Below, piece by piece: positions 45,480-61,125 of a DNA stretch of 64,000 bases; position 1 is the first letter of the stretch; each line of letters starts with the position of its first letter. The DNA is from Brachyhypopomus gauderio (lineage: Eukaryota; Chordata; Actinopteri; Gymnotiformes; Hypopomidae): NCBI RefSeq assembly GCF_052324685.1, contig NC_135212.1, forward strand, positions 22,210,137-22,274,136, given 5' to 3'. A program made the translations under genes and the position numbers. A model generated the notes under the pieces. It was given only the letters and a program-made list of their open reading frames with translations, searched no databases and was not told the DNA's origin.

Positions 45480-48400
45480 GTGAGTGAATTTCATTTGTTC
45501 TGCAGTTGAAATGGTGTCGTGCAACAGCCTCAGGCAAATCACTATCTTTGTATTAATGCACCAATCAGAGGTCAGATGTTTTGATGGAGTTTATAAATTA
45601 GTTTGCAATTGTAAATCGCAAAGTATACAGTGGAAGAATGTCCTAATGTACACAAATATGTATGTTACTACATCAACATATGTAACAAATATATGTAACA
45701 AACATTTGACAGTAAGAAATAACCCATTATGAAATATTTTGTAGACATAAGTGGTCCTGGATGTTTCTGCTTTTATGTATGTCAGTAGAAAGCCCAAAAA
45801 TTTGAGTGCAAGTAAAGTGGAAAAGCAAAAAGTGAAATCGTTGGCCCATTAGAACATGACTGACGGCAGGACAACACTAGATTGGTTTTTAATATAATCT
45901 CTTTTTTTGCATGTATAGTACAGTAAAGAATTTAAATTTATCTCAAATTTTAAATTAAAATTTATCTAAATTTTTTCTTATTTATTTATTTGTTTTTGTT
46001 GTGCTGTTTGACCACCATAATCTGCTGACTAGTCAGTTGAAGGTGAACCATTGAAAGTGTTTCTCAGCAAGTGGACGACTGTTTTTGAAAACAGATGGAG
46101 GTGCAGCTTTTAATGCTCTGCATGTTCATTTTAGCATAAATAAATGTAGGATACATTTTACATATGCAAGCAATACATACTAGGGGCTAGTTGTAAACAC
46201 ATGGAACAGATGGTTTTAGTCCTTTACAGTATCAGTGATCTGTTATATTACACTGGATTACACACACACCAAAAGAGATTTAAATACCTCCCAAGTAACA
46301 GCCTCTTAACAGCATGTCAGTAATGATTATGATGTTTTGTCTGTTAACGTGACGCTGTCAGACTGTAACAAATAGCCAAAGCCTATGTCTCTTTCATCTG
46401 TCATCATGTCATCTTGTCATGTTCATTGCCACAAGGGGCATATGCTATTTCAGGGAAGGAAATTGTGCAACTGCTAATGTAGCAAAAGGTATACACACAA
46501 TTTCCATTCTCCTTTCTAGTCTGTCTGATGCTGGCAGAGTCTGAGTGAAGACATAGTTTTTTATAAGGTCCAACGCATGCTGTGTGTTTCACAGATGCTT
46601 CCTTAGCCAGGAGTCGCGCGTGAGGGTCACGACTACACGCCCCATGGTCTTCCACTTTGCTGCCCTACTTTGTAGATTATAACAGTCATCAAGGTGACAA
46701 GAACAAGACTTTGAGGGATAATTGGACAGGTCTGTCTGATACACTTCTGCCTTCTGTTCCCCGATAATGAGATCCGTTCTTATCTTTGTTGATTCAGGCA
46801 ACAGAGCTTATCAAATCTCACAGGAGTTGCTGCTTCATAGTAGCTGTGTTCAACCTCACACCTTTTTTCCCCCCTATGCATATCTGCCCTTTGACAAGAA
46901 AGAGGAGATGTGTTTTAAAAAAGATAAAGCCTTCAGTGCTAGGGTCTTGTTTGATGTCCTGTGGTATTCACATTGAAGATCTGGGCTGTCAGATGAGGTT
47001 TAAATTATTCCTAGAAGGTCAGGCCCCTGTTTTGATATCAGGACCTCTCATTGAGTGCATGTCGGGCAAACGACAAACGTAGCATTTGAATGTATGAAAG
47101 AACCTCACGTGAGGTTGCATGTTAACGTGAAGTTTACTGTAGGGGGAATGTTAGTGGAAGTTAAAAAGGATCATTATACTGCATATTTTTGGAGGCTTGG
47201 TTTTTTTTTCTTGGTGAGATTTGTTATTGAGAGGAAACCTCCCACACAGTTTCCCTTCGCATGTCTCTCTTCTGTGCTCTTCTTTGTCCTGTTACAAAAA
47301 GTGGTGAGCCCTGCCTCTGTGAGGCCGTTCTGCCGACACTGGTGCCATTGACTGTTTACTAGATTACCACTGGAGACAGGAACACGTGTTTGTCGGGAAC
47401 TGGTGAGACCTGACAAGAGGTTCGGAGCCACAGCTGTATGATGAGCAGAAGGAGAGACGTGTGGTATTATGCAGGAGAACAACATCGCCCTGAACACCAG
47501 GGCACAACCAGCTGATCGCACTAATAGCACCCTGCAGACGGGTCATGTGCTCGTGAATGGGTCAGATTGTTCCAACATCACAGGCGTTTTTTTTTTTCAC
47601 TCGTGCAGATAAGGCATGTTTGGGGCCATGTGGGCAGATGCTGCTTCTCAACAGTAGTAAGCAGCTGTAATCATTAAAATATAAGCCATAGCAAGCCTAA
47701 GGATTACTTTAAAGGGAATCGCAGTTGACTTGGTTTGAACTGTGGTTTAACTATACCATTGGGTCTATATGGAAAGATCAGAGAAAAGAAAACTATATTC
47801 TGAATGCTATACAATCTGTAATAGTAAACATGATGCCTTCTGATGAAATTACCTTTATTCCCGAATTAACTGTATAACAACGCTCATTGTTTCTGGTTAA
47901 AGAACAGGCCAGTGTGATACCATCTGACCATGTGACCATCTGACCACAAGCAGCTCCGTTTTGTTTTTAGCTGCAATTGCTTGGCGAAATCAGCAGTTTG
48001 CAGATACTACATTTCAATCTTTTTTTTTCCCTCGTGGGTTTTAGAAGATTTTTCAGAAGGTGGAAATTCAGGTATAGACTGTTTCCATCAGACAGATGTC
48101 ACCCCAGCCTCTTGTGCCTGATGTGTTATCTGCTTGAGTGCTAGCAAACTCAGCCACTGTAATGGGCTTTAATGTCCTGAGGCCTGGAGTCATAAGCTAT
48201 AATGGAGGGGGTCCTGCTTGCAGCACTTCCTGTTTAATGACTCTAATAGGCCACGCCTCTATGTGCATGGCTGTAGATCGTGTCATCAAGCATGGCCGTA
48301 ACCCTCATTTATACCCTATGCTACACCCTCAAATCCAACACTCATTCACGAGGAGGATGGCTTCTATTAGCCTAGCACGCTGTATTTCCATTTGGCTAAT

Positions 48401-48901
48401 TTTTCTTTGATGTATTGTTTTTCCGATGGAACATTTAAAAATTGCTCTTAGACTCACCCTGCATTGCATAAAATGTGTTTATTAAATTATTTCAGCAAGT
48501 GCCTATTATGTTCCAATATGCAAATGGTGGCTATTGCATATTTATAGAATCTGTATTGTATGTTAAGGGTAAATTGTAGGCAAGGACCTGTGCAGCCAGT
48601 TCCCTTATTATAGAACTGCCAAATAAAGTACATTTAATTGAATATCGAAAACATTTTTTTTGCAAAAGAAAAACAATCTTTGGGTAACTTTAAAGAATGA
48701 TGCAGTGCTGTAACTCATACCCATCCAGATTGCTTAAGTGCTGTTTTAAAATACATATTGTAAAAAATAAATAAATAAATTTTAATGTGGTGTTTTTGTC
48801 CAGCGCTGAGCTATTGGGGACATAGTGCTGTCTAAAATAATGAAAATGATTCTATGCTTCTTATTCAGCTCACAACTGGTATCTCAGTCCTAAGATGTAC
48901 A

Positions 48902-48903
<2 letters not shown>

Positions 48904-48980
<77 letters not shown>

Positions 48981-48998
48981 TGTGTGCGTGCGCGCGTG
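48904..48998. repeat. (GT)n microsatellite
   Basis: About 36 GT units, then interrupted units ending tgcgtgcgcgcg. A 22-base poly-C run follows at 49067-49088. Confidence 0.95.
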
Positions 48999-49066
48999 CA
49001 CTCGAGTAAAAATGTAAAAATACTCCTTTTACTCGCTGTGTTTCTGAATTTGCAGTTTCTCCTAAA

Positions 49067-49088
49067 CCCCCCCCCCCCCCCCCCCCCC
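49067..49088. repeat. Poly-C tract
   Basis: About 22 cytosines in a row; sequencing length here is unreliable. Confidence 0.9.
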
Positions 49089-52000
49089 GGGTTTCTAAAC
49101 CAGTGTGAGACAGTGATGTGCAGCGAGTAAACATTGTACATCGAACCACACAAAGGTGAGGAAGGGTGAGGCTTTCGGGTGTGGGCATCTGGAAGCTCCC
49201 CAGGGGTGTGGGGCCTCGGTTACACACCGGGGTTGGAATGCTGACCAGCGAGCTGTGAGGTGGGTCTGAGTTGGCTGGTAGCCAGCGCATACCACACAGC
49301 CCTGTGAAAAACAAACTCCCACAGGGAGAGACCGGCCTTTTCCGCCTCCCCTTACTGCACACCTCCCAGGAGCCAGTGGATTCTACCAAGGGCCTTTCAG
49401 AGGCCAGCAGGCATGTCTCAGCTCTTAGTCTGCTGCTAAGCGGCGGTGCCTGATTTTTGGCTCTCAAACTAACTTGAGCGGTGGTGCGTGTGGAACAGAA
49501 GGCCACACGCCGTCCCCGGCGGACACCTTCTGATGAAGGAGTTACGAAGTCTGGGCCGCGCCAGGCACGCACACAGTCCGACTGAAAATGCACGCTAAGA
49601 GCGCAGGGTGACGGCCTCTATTTCTTAACTGGGGCTGTAGTTACAGTGCTCTAAGCACCGATAAACAAAGCCTCATGGGGATTATTTTGTTCTCGATGTC
49701 TACAATCGTAGGCGTGCTTTCAGGGCCAAAGAAAATAAACATGGTCACAGAGCATAAGAACCCTCAACCAGAACTTTGTTCCCAGCCTTTTGGTTTCAGA
49801 CGTCTTGCTGGCAATTTCTAATTACGGCATTTCCCATTAGACTTGGGGTGGCAACAATGTACAGTAAAGATATAAAGGGAATTGAGGTTAGATATGATAT
49901 TTCAGCTGCTCAGATGGTTAATAGTACACAATAAACTTTTTGGAGTATCCAATAACATGAAGTCCAAGTGCTCATTTTAAAATATTGGATTCATTTCGCC
50001 TGGTACCAGGAGCCGCCTGGGTTGTTATTCAAACATGATTTCCCTGCAGTACATTCAGTTTTTGAGTAAAAATAGGGGCCAGATGGTTTTCACATGATTC
50101 ACTTTTTATAGATCACAATCAAAAAACAACCAAAAAGAAGTACCAGTGACAACAAACAACAAAACAATCTCGCTCTTGTGATCTCCACCTGACTAAGCAG
50201 AAGCCTCTCTCTGAAGTCTGTGTACAGGCCAGCGCAGCAGGGGAAGGCAAGGGGGGGAAGAATGCCCTGTCTGTTCTGCTCTCCGACAGTGGTGCTCTGG
50301 GCAGGCTGGGGCAGGCCGTACGCGGCCCACTCTGGGCCCCGTCACTCGGCCGAGCCGAAGCTGAAGTGACAGATCAGCAGCTGGTGGAAGCAGGACACAC
50401 AGAGGTCCCTCTCACTTCTGCCTCAGTGCCTGTGGCAGGGCCAGCGCCCACTACTGGAAAACACGAGTCACGGCATGTTGTTTTAGACCTGGGCTGAAAA
50501 AAGAGTTTAAAAGAGTATGTTACGGCTTAGAATTTAAAGCTGTTGTGAAAATGTTTGCTTGTTGTTGGTTCATGTTGACCAGTATCTTGGGCTTTTAAAA
50601 AATTAACTAAGAGTTTATTAGGAAACGTAAAGTATTATGCATTGCATAATACAAATTTTGTTTACAATCCCTTGATCCCTTGTTATAGGACCAGCAAGAA
50701 ATATGTTGTTAACTCGTTAACCAAACTATCACACATTAGCTTTGCAACAAATTACTTTCCACTGCTGGTATGTGTTGTGATCTCACAATGAGTGATGCGG
50801 TTTCACCTCAGCAGTTCAGTCAGCACAGCCTCACTACTAAAGCCTTCCGAGTCTCCACTCTGTCCTCAAACCAGCCTGCTCATATAATCTACTTAAACTC
50901 AGTGCAGTGCAGTATTATCTTGCGGGATTAGACCCCCAAATGGGCTCCTCCGTCATGCGGAATAGATCCTGGACCTAGATCTGTTTGTTTCCTTCATTAA
51001 CGGCGTGAGCTGTGCGTTTCTGCCATAGTCCTGGGACGCTGGTCCTGTGGTCCTCATCTCTCACGCAACTGTGTTGTCCAGCATTACCCTGACAGCCTGC
51101 TGTCAACACCTGAATCGCAGCTCAAGACAGATGCAGTATATTTCCCACAAATCTGTGTCAAGTACTCAGACTGAGTCTATTTTTACACTGAGCAGCAGGC
51201 CATGTACAGAGTAGTGAGGGAAGCTGAGTGTTGAGATGTTTAGGCCAAAGGCTTTGGTCTGCAACGGTGATCCAAAGCATAATGCAGAAAATGTGATGAA
51301 CATTGCTTAAGATTCTTAACAATGTTTAAGTCTCAGTTAACTTTATGTTCATGTGACTTTGTTCAGGTCAGATGACACAACATTTCTTAATCCCATCACT
51401 AGCCATTAAAAAAAGAAACCAACTCCATGTGATTCAGAAAGATGATTCATTTACGCCAATACCTTGGATAGACAAAAGGACCTTAGAGTCCCATAAAAAT
51501 ACAGCCACAATTTGATTAGGAAGTAACAGTTTCGGGTTCAGTTGAACTCCGCTGTTTGCAGGAAAAACAAGGAAAGTCCAGTTCCTTCAAATACTTGCTC
51601 TCCTTATAGTGGTTGCCTTATGAAGATCCATTTAATATTGTTGCTATTCAAGCATATGTCATGATCGCATGATATATGATCACTTTTCTATATCATGTTC
51701 TTGCACATCCAGTGTGCCTCAAACTGGACAGGCCCACAATTCTGCGTAGTCTTGTCATTCAACAATGCGATTCCTAAGGTAAGCATTCCTCAAGAACAAA
51801 TCCCATTCCATCTGGGTCCTGTTTCCTTTGTGGCTGTTGCATTCCCAGGCTTCACTGTAAGACTAATGGCGGCTGGAGAGAGACCCTGCCCGAAGGCCTG
51901 GTGAGGTCATACCTAGACTGGGATGATAACCCTACACTGCACTGGCTACATCACAGGCATATCGTCAGCAGACATATCAAATTTCACCCTGCTCAAAACT

Positions 52001-54315
52001 GGTTTCATGAATTGATCTTCTTAACTTATTATCCTGAAAACGTATACTTTATTAGCGGTGTATAAATTGAACAGGAACAGTAGACTGTGATTGAGGGCAA
52101 TTGTCATCGCTAGAACTGCAATGTGTCAAATCATGTTTGCTTGTAAGATCTGGTGTTTCCAGGCCTTTACTATTTGGTGGTAGTGCAGTAACTCATTTTA
52201 ATTCAGTAGTTACCGAGTGTTGCTGTGCACCTGCTATATGAATGGGAGGCACTATATAAATGAAGTCCTTATGTGTTGTGTGATAAAATACCATCCTGCT
52301 GCCTGCCTGCATTGTTGACTGAGGGCCATGTCCGACCGACCGTGAATAAGTGACAAACGTAGCCGTGAATCTGCCGCCCTGCCTGAGACCGTTGTGTGCT
52401 CTGCGAATACTCTTGTCTTACACAAAAGGCCCAACTGTGGACAGACCGTTCTTCTTTGTCTACACCATCAGTGTTGAGACTGTGATTTGCTTCCTGCACA
52501 GTCCTATGTATGTTGCTTCTTATCAAAGGAAACCAGTTCAGTCCTGTGTGGCAGAGCACAAGGGTCTGAGCGGTTATCCTGTTGTAGCAGCTGGAGTGCC
52601 GTATGTGTCTCCACCCTTTATGAGGCAGAGCCCCATTACAGCACAACCAATGACCTGCAGCACATGCTCTGAATACAGCCACACACCTCTGCCAGCTACG
52701 CTCCATTCACCCAAAAGACGTTGTCACAGAGGGCATGAGTAGCTGGCGTTTTTCAGACTCCCTAAAATGGGTCACACCTCCAGAAGAAATAGGGCAGAAT
52801 AGCAGACAGCCCCCCCCGAGCTTGCTTGAGAAAACCCAGCTATGGTACAACTACATAGTCCAGCTGGGTGTTTTTTATTTGGTGAGCACTTGAGGGGGTG
52901 GGAGGGGAATTTGAACAGGGAATGTGGTTCAGGATTGGTGCTGATCTCAATCTCACCGAGTCCTTATGAGTTTTCAGTCTGTGTGGTCTTGGTAACCTGC
53001 GATGGCATGGCCTTGCTGCAGGAATCTGGGTCACAAGTCCTGCGGCAACTGATTAAAAAGCGGATTTTCCTTTTTTTTTATTATTTGCTGGTGGTAAGTG
53101 GCGGGGGAAGGGTGGTGTTGTGCAAACACGGCGCTGCGTGAGTGGGCGGGCCCTCTGCCTGCGTGCGTCTGTTTCTCACACTCCATTGGACCAATGTCCC
53201 ACGTGTCCTACACCAAACGCTTCCCTCGGGGAGGATGCATCTGTCCAAGAATTCCCTGCGGTCTGCGCTGAGGTCCAGCACATGCCCTCAGGCTCCTTTG
53301 CCGACCGCTTCACGCTGAGCCATCTGCGCTGCGGAGAGCTCGAGCGAGCGCTTGGTCCAGTCGGCCCTACCGACCGACTGCTGTTTACGACCCGCCGGTT
53401 AGCTCGGGCCTCCTGGCGTTAGCGTAAATCCCTGCCCTCATTGATTGAGTGGTCTGTAAGCAGAGGCTGTGTGGGCTCCCTGGATTACCCACTCGCATGT
53501 TCAGCACTTTATCCTGGCTTCGATGCTGACGCCGGGCCTTGGGGAAGATTGCTTAATTAAATGGCGGTGGATCGATAGAGTTAGGCTGTAATTATTACAA
53601 ACAGCCCAGCACATGGCCGCATTGGGGCAGCTGTGTCTGCCAGGTGTTTGCTGTCGGAACTGCCCCTTCGCAAGCACGGGTGAGGCACCAAAGCTCTGTA
53701 ATTGTAGCCTCTTCATAGCAATGAGCGCAAGACATTTAACAAAGCGTGAGTGGTATCACGTGTCAATATGCGCTGTAGATAATGGAGTGCTTAGGTTTCA
53801 AGCCACAATCCACTGTTTATCCACAACGAGAATGAATGTCAATGGGTCTCAACTACAGTCGGTGCACAAAATCAATGCTGCGCTGAGATCAATTACTCTC
53901 CATGTCAAAACACAACACGGCACTGTACAGCCACGAGGCACGGCTATCTGATCCACGGGACCAGCCTTACTGCACTCTCATTTAGCTCTACTGCTGACTC
54001 ATGTTCATTTGGTTAAGGTTTAAAATAGTTTAAACGCTGAAGGCCACAATCCCAGTAACGTGTAACATGGACATATCCAGACATCCAGCTCAACCCTGGT
54101 GTTTTTGTCCAGTTTCGCTACAGGTGTCTGCACATCACCCTCGGTGGCCCCTGCTCTGAGCCGGGCCGTGTGTGGAAGCAGGGCTCCCTTAGCCACCGCG
54201 GTTACGGCTGGGTGGTCTCCGCCTCACGCTCATGGCTCTTTGTGTTTGCAGCTATTTGACATTAGGACATCAAGAGAAAATGAACGTCACATGGGTTTTG
54301 CCATAAATAGCTGGT

Positions 54316-54316
<1 letters not shown>

Positions 54317-54359
<43 letters not shown>
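54317..54359. repeat. (CT)n microsatellite
   Basis: About 20 CT units. Confidence 0.95.
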
Positions 54360-54364
<5 letters not shown>

Positions 54365-55049
54365 TCCCTCTAGCTTGTAAAAACACCAAAATATGTGTTT
54401 TTGGTGATTGGTCAAATAAGTTTGCTGTATTTGGTTTTGTCGTCTATCGTCGTAATGCTGTAAATACAAGTTAAATGTTGGTTGCTTTTAAACTGACATG
54501 TTTCATTTCTTTGTCTCTGGTAGTCTTTCTCCCTGTCTGTCTGTCTGTCTGTCCCTCCGTGTCTTGCACACTCCCGTGCCACTGTGCTGTGGCTGAGACG
54601 GTTCCCTTTCACTGGCTGGTCTGTTTGCAAACATGTGCACTCTGTTTTTGCTATTTCCCCATATCAAAAGACTATCATTAGCATTTGAGACTGCTGCAGG
54701 CTAGCATTACTGAAATAATTGCATATGCTCACAGAGGCAAATAGCCTGGGTCTTTATTTCAGAGCCGAGCCCTTCGGTCTGTGATAAATCTCCAAAACAG
54801 GGCAAGTGAATAAAGGCCAGAAACCCGTTTTGTTAGACCTATTATAGGTTTCTACAGTTTCCTGGATTTACATTCTTTACATTTAATGTTTTTGTTCTGG
54901 TCCTAAATATGTCAGTGGGTATTTATGTTTGATCATTATCCTTAAGATGCATGTACAGATTTTTGTGCTCATAACATACACACAAAATACAATAGATTGC
55001 TGAATAATTCATTGTTAACTGTATGTACTAGTTACAAAGTGAATGCTTA

Positions 55050-55051
<2 letters not shown>

Positions 55052-55085
<34 letters not shown>
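55052..55085. repeat. (GT)n microsatellite
   Basis: About 17 GT units. Confidence 0.95.
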
Positions 55086-55086
<1 letters not shown>

Positions 55087-55714
55087 GTACATAAGACTCC
55101 TCTAGAAGGAGAAAAAGAGGAGATGTGGACACACACAGATCTCTATCTGACCTCTCAGGGGAGGGGTGGAGAATCTCCCCTCCTCCTGCAAACTATTTCT
55201 CTTAAAGGGCTTAAATGATGCCTTTGTCAGGGTCATTTCAGGTCATGCTGTTGGCATAAAGCTCTGCCTTTGCCTTTTATACAGAGCTCCTACAGATGCT
55301 ATGAGGGGAAACGCTGTGAAAAACAGACCTATATATTCGAGCTTTTGTTCAGCTTCTTACTGGTAGCTTTAATAGAGCTCATGATAGTGCCTTTATTATT
55401 CCTGTCTCACCCTCTTTTAGGTCATCCATCTTCAGGCATTATATTGGCCTAAATACAAGTACACACATCCTACTTATCTCTGCATAGCATAATGTTTGGT
55501 GCAGAAATTCAGTGTGTTAGTTCTGTAACCTTATTTTGTTCCACTTTATGCCGTGCATGTGTCTTACGGTGAATTTAGAAGGCTGCCGTTCACGGACACA
55601 CGCACTATCCATTTGTGACACCTTTACTAATGGTTTAACACAAAGCCCTTTGCATTACGCTGTATGTGTTGGCAGATGACAGAGGAGCTGTACATGTCAG
55701 GTTGGTGTTGAAAC

Positions 55715-55741
55715 ACCCCCCCCCCCCCCCCCCCCCCCCCC
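55715..55741. repeat. Poly-C tract
   Basis: About 26 cytosines in a row. Confidence 0.9.
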
Positions 55742-56287
55742 ATAATGACTGTGCTGCTTTGCCCTGGGCCATGAACTCACAGGAGCTCAGATCCATCACA
55801 GGCATCACTCGGTAGACGTGCCATTAGGACCAGCCGAAGGGGAAAAGAAATGTGTTGTTATAGGCTGAGACACATGTTGTTGACATTTGACCTTGTTTGA
55901 CCTCCAGAGCTTTATTATCTGTAAGCACATTCCTTATCTGCAGTCACGTATGTGTTTTCAGGCCATTAACACTCTTTACTGGCCCCACCATTTGTCACTC
56001 AGCTAACGAATGGAATCAATATCATCACTAAATTGGCCTATGATGCTTCTCAGGACACAGGACACTAGTGGTTACACTGCTGCAGGTGCTTAGGGATGGT
56101 GCTGCTGTACTAGCAGTTGGTGGTAAGGATCAAGAGCATATGACCTTCAGCTCTCCATGAGTGGTAGAGACCGTGGCAGTGAGAATGGCGGTGAGACATT
56201 TTTTAACACTTTGAATAGGATACATTGTAATCACGTTTGTATTGCAGGTTGATTTGTGGTTTGCGTAATGCCCTTGTCTGCATCTCA

Positions 56288-56289
<2 letters not shown>

Positions 56290-56379
<90 letters not shown>
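56290..56379. repeat. (GT)n microsatellite
   Basis: About 45 uninterrupted GT units, followed after 14 bases by the second copy of the hairpin repeat. Confidence 0.95.
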
Positions 56380-56380
<1 letters not shown>

Positions 56381-56393
56381 GGGGGAGTTTGGC

Positions 56394-56451
56394 AGTCTGT
56401 GATTTAGAATTCATTCACAAATCACAGATGTTTGGCAGCTGTCCTTTACCA
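56394..56451 (+). repeat. (GT)n-associated hairpin repeat, copy 2
   Basis: Matches 20510-20567 at 54 of 58 positions. Here the 10-base hairpin arms (tctgtgattt, aaatcacaga) are themselves flanked on both sides by gtttggcag as a direct repeat, which copy 1 has only on its right side. Confidence 0.85.
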
Positions 56452-57086
56452 CTGTGTGGCTGTTCTTATTACCCATTTCTGCTTGGGAGTAACCTGGCTT
56501 GCACCTTCTTCCCAACACTACTGTGGGTGACTGATGTGTCTCTCTAAACTCCCTCCCTGTCTCTGAGGAGGGTCTGCTGAGTCTTGGCACGTTGTGTTAT
56601 GTGAACAGAGCATGTCTGCTCGACCCCAACCTCTCTCTCCCCTGTGAAATCATTTCATGACACATTTTCCTCCAGGTTGTCCTCCTCCGTCCGCCTTTAG
56701 CTGACGTTCCGGTGTTCAAAATGTCATTCGCATTATCCGTTGAATCTCCACTGGTCTAACTCCTAGCTTTATCTGTCTCATTTTCTTGGGATGTTTTGTT
56801 TCTATGGTTTCTGTGCAGGTATTGTATGTCAACCCATTTAACTTTTTTATATTAATACATGAGTAGTTTAGAAATGATGGCTTATACATTATAGTGCATG
56901 AATAAACCTGGGAGACTCTGGTAAAACCAGACTCTGTTGGCAGCAGATTCTATAGTAAAACATAAATAACAGAGGCGCTCAGGCTCGCACTGGTTTTGTT
57001 TATTTGCCACATTCCAAATGTTTGACTGGGAGATGATCACTCAGGGAAATTCTGAGGAAGCCCAAAACCTTCCCACACTGAAAAGA

Positions 57087-57202
<116 letters not shown>

Positions 57203-57816
57203 GGTGTGGGTGTGGGTTTGGGTTTGGGTGCTTTTCTGCTGTGAAATTAGCCTTCTGTGTAGAGTGCAGACCTTCTTTACTGAAGGCGGTAATCTTCACA
57301 TTCACTTCATTCTTCCTGTCATTGTTCTGTGTGGAACAGTTTTCATATTGTACACTTGAGAATGATATAAGGAGGCATGACTCCCAGGCAGTGCTCTGAC
57401 CTCCTGGAGAACATGCTCTGATCTCCACACATGTCCCGCCGAGCAGTGCTTCATTTGACCCTGATGAAACTGGGAATACGATTGTGAAAGGACTCTGGGG
57501 TTTATGTATGGGTGTGGTCATGGGTGTGGTCAGAAACATCAGAGGCTGGAAAAACATGGAACCAATGTGACCAGTGTTCACTGTTCAATCTCTCATCATG
57601 CAGGAGAAAATCACAAAAGCACAGACAAAAGTTAAAACCGATACCTGGACTGTCTGGGTGATAACCAGACAGGTGATAGCCATGTGTTGCTTTGCATCAT
57701 GCATTAATGATCACTCTTCAACTGCATCATTCCAGTATTATTCTGTCACCGAAATGTCTCATCGTGTTAGTGCCGTTGTCTATGTCATTGTCAGTCTGCT
57801 AGGTGCTGTTATCCCC

Positions 57817-57946
<130 letters not shown>

Positions 57947-60900
57947 CTGTTACTTTCTCCTTTTCTCTCTTTTTCCCTCTATGTTAGGGCATTACGTTTT
58001 GCTTTGCTTTCTTCTTAGACATTATCGAGGCACACTGTTGTTTAGATGCTTATCACCCAATGACATTGTGTCTTACTTTAAAATATCACCTGAAAACCTC
58101 AGTGGAATGTTAGATTATGTATTTTTGAGTGACTGAGAACAAAGTTGACATGACATACACAGTGTGGCCTAATAAATCAAAGAGATTTGAGTGGGCTATG
58201 TTTTGAAAATTTTCAATTGGGTATTTACTGATTGATGTGAATCATTCCTCACCCTTTGATAACTATATCAGATCCCATAACGCTCTATAGATTGGTCTGT
58301 TCAAAGGTATGTTCACAAGTTTGTGCGTGTGTGTGTATGTGCGCGCGTGTGCGTGTATGTGTGTGTAAGCTCAGGTGGGATTAGTCACAGTGAAGTGCTT
58401 AGTAAGCTTGTTTGGGATTACTGGGGACAGGGAACTAGAGCTATGGCAGGAGCTCCTGAGCAGGCCAGATAACAGTCCTACGTACAGAACTACAATAGCA
58501 CTGATACACACAGGAGATTTTACATCTCTTCAAGATTCAGGTTCAGAGTCAAGCTGTCCTTTATCATAAATTACCCTAATCAAATCCAAACTTTACTCAT
58601 TGTAGAAGTATAAAATAGGCCTCCAAAACACTTTACAGCATACTTTAGCATTTTTTAGTCTTCTAATGACATCCTTATTTTCCACCTTTATAAACAGTGT
58701 TCATATGTCATATTATATGCAGTAACCATACATTGAATGCCTTGTAGTAAAGTTGTTAATTACATAAAAATAAATAATTAAATCTTTAAAAACTGTATAC
58801 GTATTTGCTAAGATATTCAATTATCTATTTAGCAAGTTAGCTTGTATTCTAACCTGTAAACTGGTGATACAGAAACACAGGAAGTGGTTAAGAAAACTTC
58901 ACTTGTTACACTATAGCACAGTCTAAAAAGCAAGGATTGTTATTCAGCAGGAGAGGAGAAAAACTTTTTCTTTGTTTTCTGGGATGCCACAGGCTATTCT
59001 GCATCTATATTTTCAGAATATAATTGATGTATTTTTAAAAATCACAACATGGATTTGAATTTTCACAAAAGGCTTTTGCTTCCTTCTAGGCTCCTGTGTG
59101 GGAAGGTTCTAGGACTAATTTCTCATTCATGATAAATGCATTTATTTAAAACCATTCCATTGAAAACACTTTATTTTATAATTGCAATCATTGATATTAC
59201 ACATTTTTCTTCTTGAAAAGTTGAGAGAAACATAAATAGAGTTGAAAGCTTCTCACCTTCCTGTTCAAGATTCTCTGATGTGCATTTCTTTTCAGTTAAA
59301 GCTCCCCGTAAAAGATGATCCCTTAGACTACCGGATGGATTATTTGTGTGCTGTATGAAATGTAATATGAATGAAATTTTTTATGTTTAATTAGATGGTT
59401 TATGAGAATGTTGGATCTAGTAGCAGTACATTGCTAGGAAGGAACTGCCTTTTTAAATGAGTGGCACTGGAGAGTTGTCACATGCAGCATGATCTAACAT
59501 TGTGTCAAATAAAAGCACAAGGTCTGCTGTGTGTACTAGTACTCTCATGGTAATCTGCAATCAAGCATGGCCTATATCCAAACTCAGCGAGTGTGTCCTG
59601 GAGAGATGAACGCCCCTCCAGACGAACAGACATGTAGACTCACACTTAGTCTGGCTTCAAAGCCTGTTGCTCCGCATTACATCAAGGATATTTCTCACAT
59701 TACAGAAATCAGTTGAGCTCTGCTATTCTTCAAGTTTCCTTTAACTTCCTGATGGTTACTGATATTCTGCATGGGCGTTTTAGAAAGCCGACACTCTCTT
59801 AGGGGTTAATGGATAGTAAGGAAGATATTTGAGTGTAGAATTGAAACTGAAACATCTAACATGAAAATACGTGTCATGGGAAAAGAGCATGAGTTTCAAA
59901 CTAATTGTTGTAATGGAACAAATGAAAATAAGCAAAGTAATGGCCATAACTGTCAGAGGTTAAAACTGGGAGGGGGGAGTTTAAAAAGGTAGAAATAATA
60001 ACAGTAACACACACAGGTGGTACAGCAAATGGAACAGAAATGTTCACCACCTATTTGAGGGTGTGGCATGACAACCGATACATAAAGCAAGCAAAAACCA
60101 AAGAAGCAACATAAATAAAAGCCATGTGGTTGCCATGACTGCCAAATGGAGGTGGAAACCATCACAATATGTCTTAATCAGAATGTTTTATTTGTACTTC
60201 ACATTTATGTTTGGACATGCGCATGTTAAAATATATTGAAAGATACTAGCTTGTTAAAATTAAACTGGGCTAGAAAAGCAGCTTTGTGGCAGTAAAATAA
60301 ACATCATGGACCTCAGGTTGCTGTTATTCTTTGTTTATTTGGAGAGCTGTAGTCATAAAGTCATAAAGGAAATTGCAAACTGTAGCATTTGCTCATTGTA
60401 GTAAATATCCATTCATTTATTTTACGTTGATTACATGAAAAGTCTAAGCATCAAGACCCTGACTACTGTGTTTTAGCTCTTTTGCTGAAGTAGACACATG
60501 CACGCACACACACTGGTGAGCCTGTGGACTTGGCTGCTACGGTGTTTTGGCCATGTGAAATGTATCAGGGCCGCATCCACCAGGAAGATTTGCCTGGATT
60601 CCACAAATCAATTGCTCCACTCGCCTCGAGACTGCATGCCACATGGCCTGTAATGCTGAGTGGAGTTTTCCAGATTAATTTTTGATTTTGATGTGCTGTC
60701 GTGCTTCAGAGTAATAACCACAAATCTTACACAATAAATTAAAGGCTGATTAAGTGGATCACAGGTGCAAATTCTTTCCTCCTCATCTTTACTTGAATTT
60801 TCCTTTTGTTGAACTAACCATATGGTTTAAATATGTCCAAATAGAACTCCAACCCCTTTCTGAAAAGGCTTTTGACAAGGAACCCCACGTCCACAGTGGT

Positions 60901-61125
60901 ACAGTGTGTTGTAATGAGTATAAACAACCTTTTGACATGCAGAAGTCTGAGGAGTCCATCAGACACCAGCAAGGGCGTTACCTCCTCTGCAAGACTCCTT
61001 CTGTTACCTCACATGGTGTAACAAGAGAGAGTTGACTCCTGTAGTTTAGTAGCAGTCTGACTCAATGGTATCTTCAATTTTGGCCTATCCAAACTATTTC
61101 CTAGGATGAATTCTGTGATCGGATG

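Noticed and set aside
48865..49593. 242-codon minus-strand open frame
   Set aside because: Its C-terminal part is a (GT)n array and its centre a poly-C run; the rest shows no domain, no splice support and lies within an slco3a1 intron.
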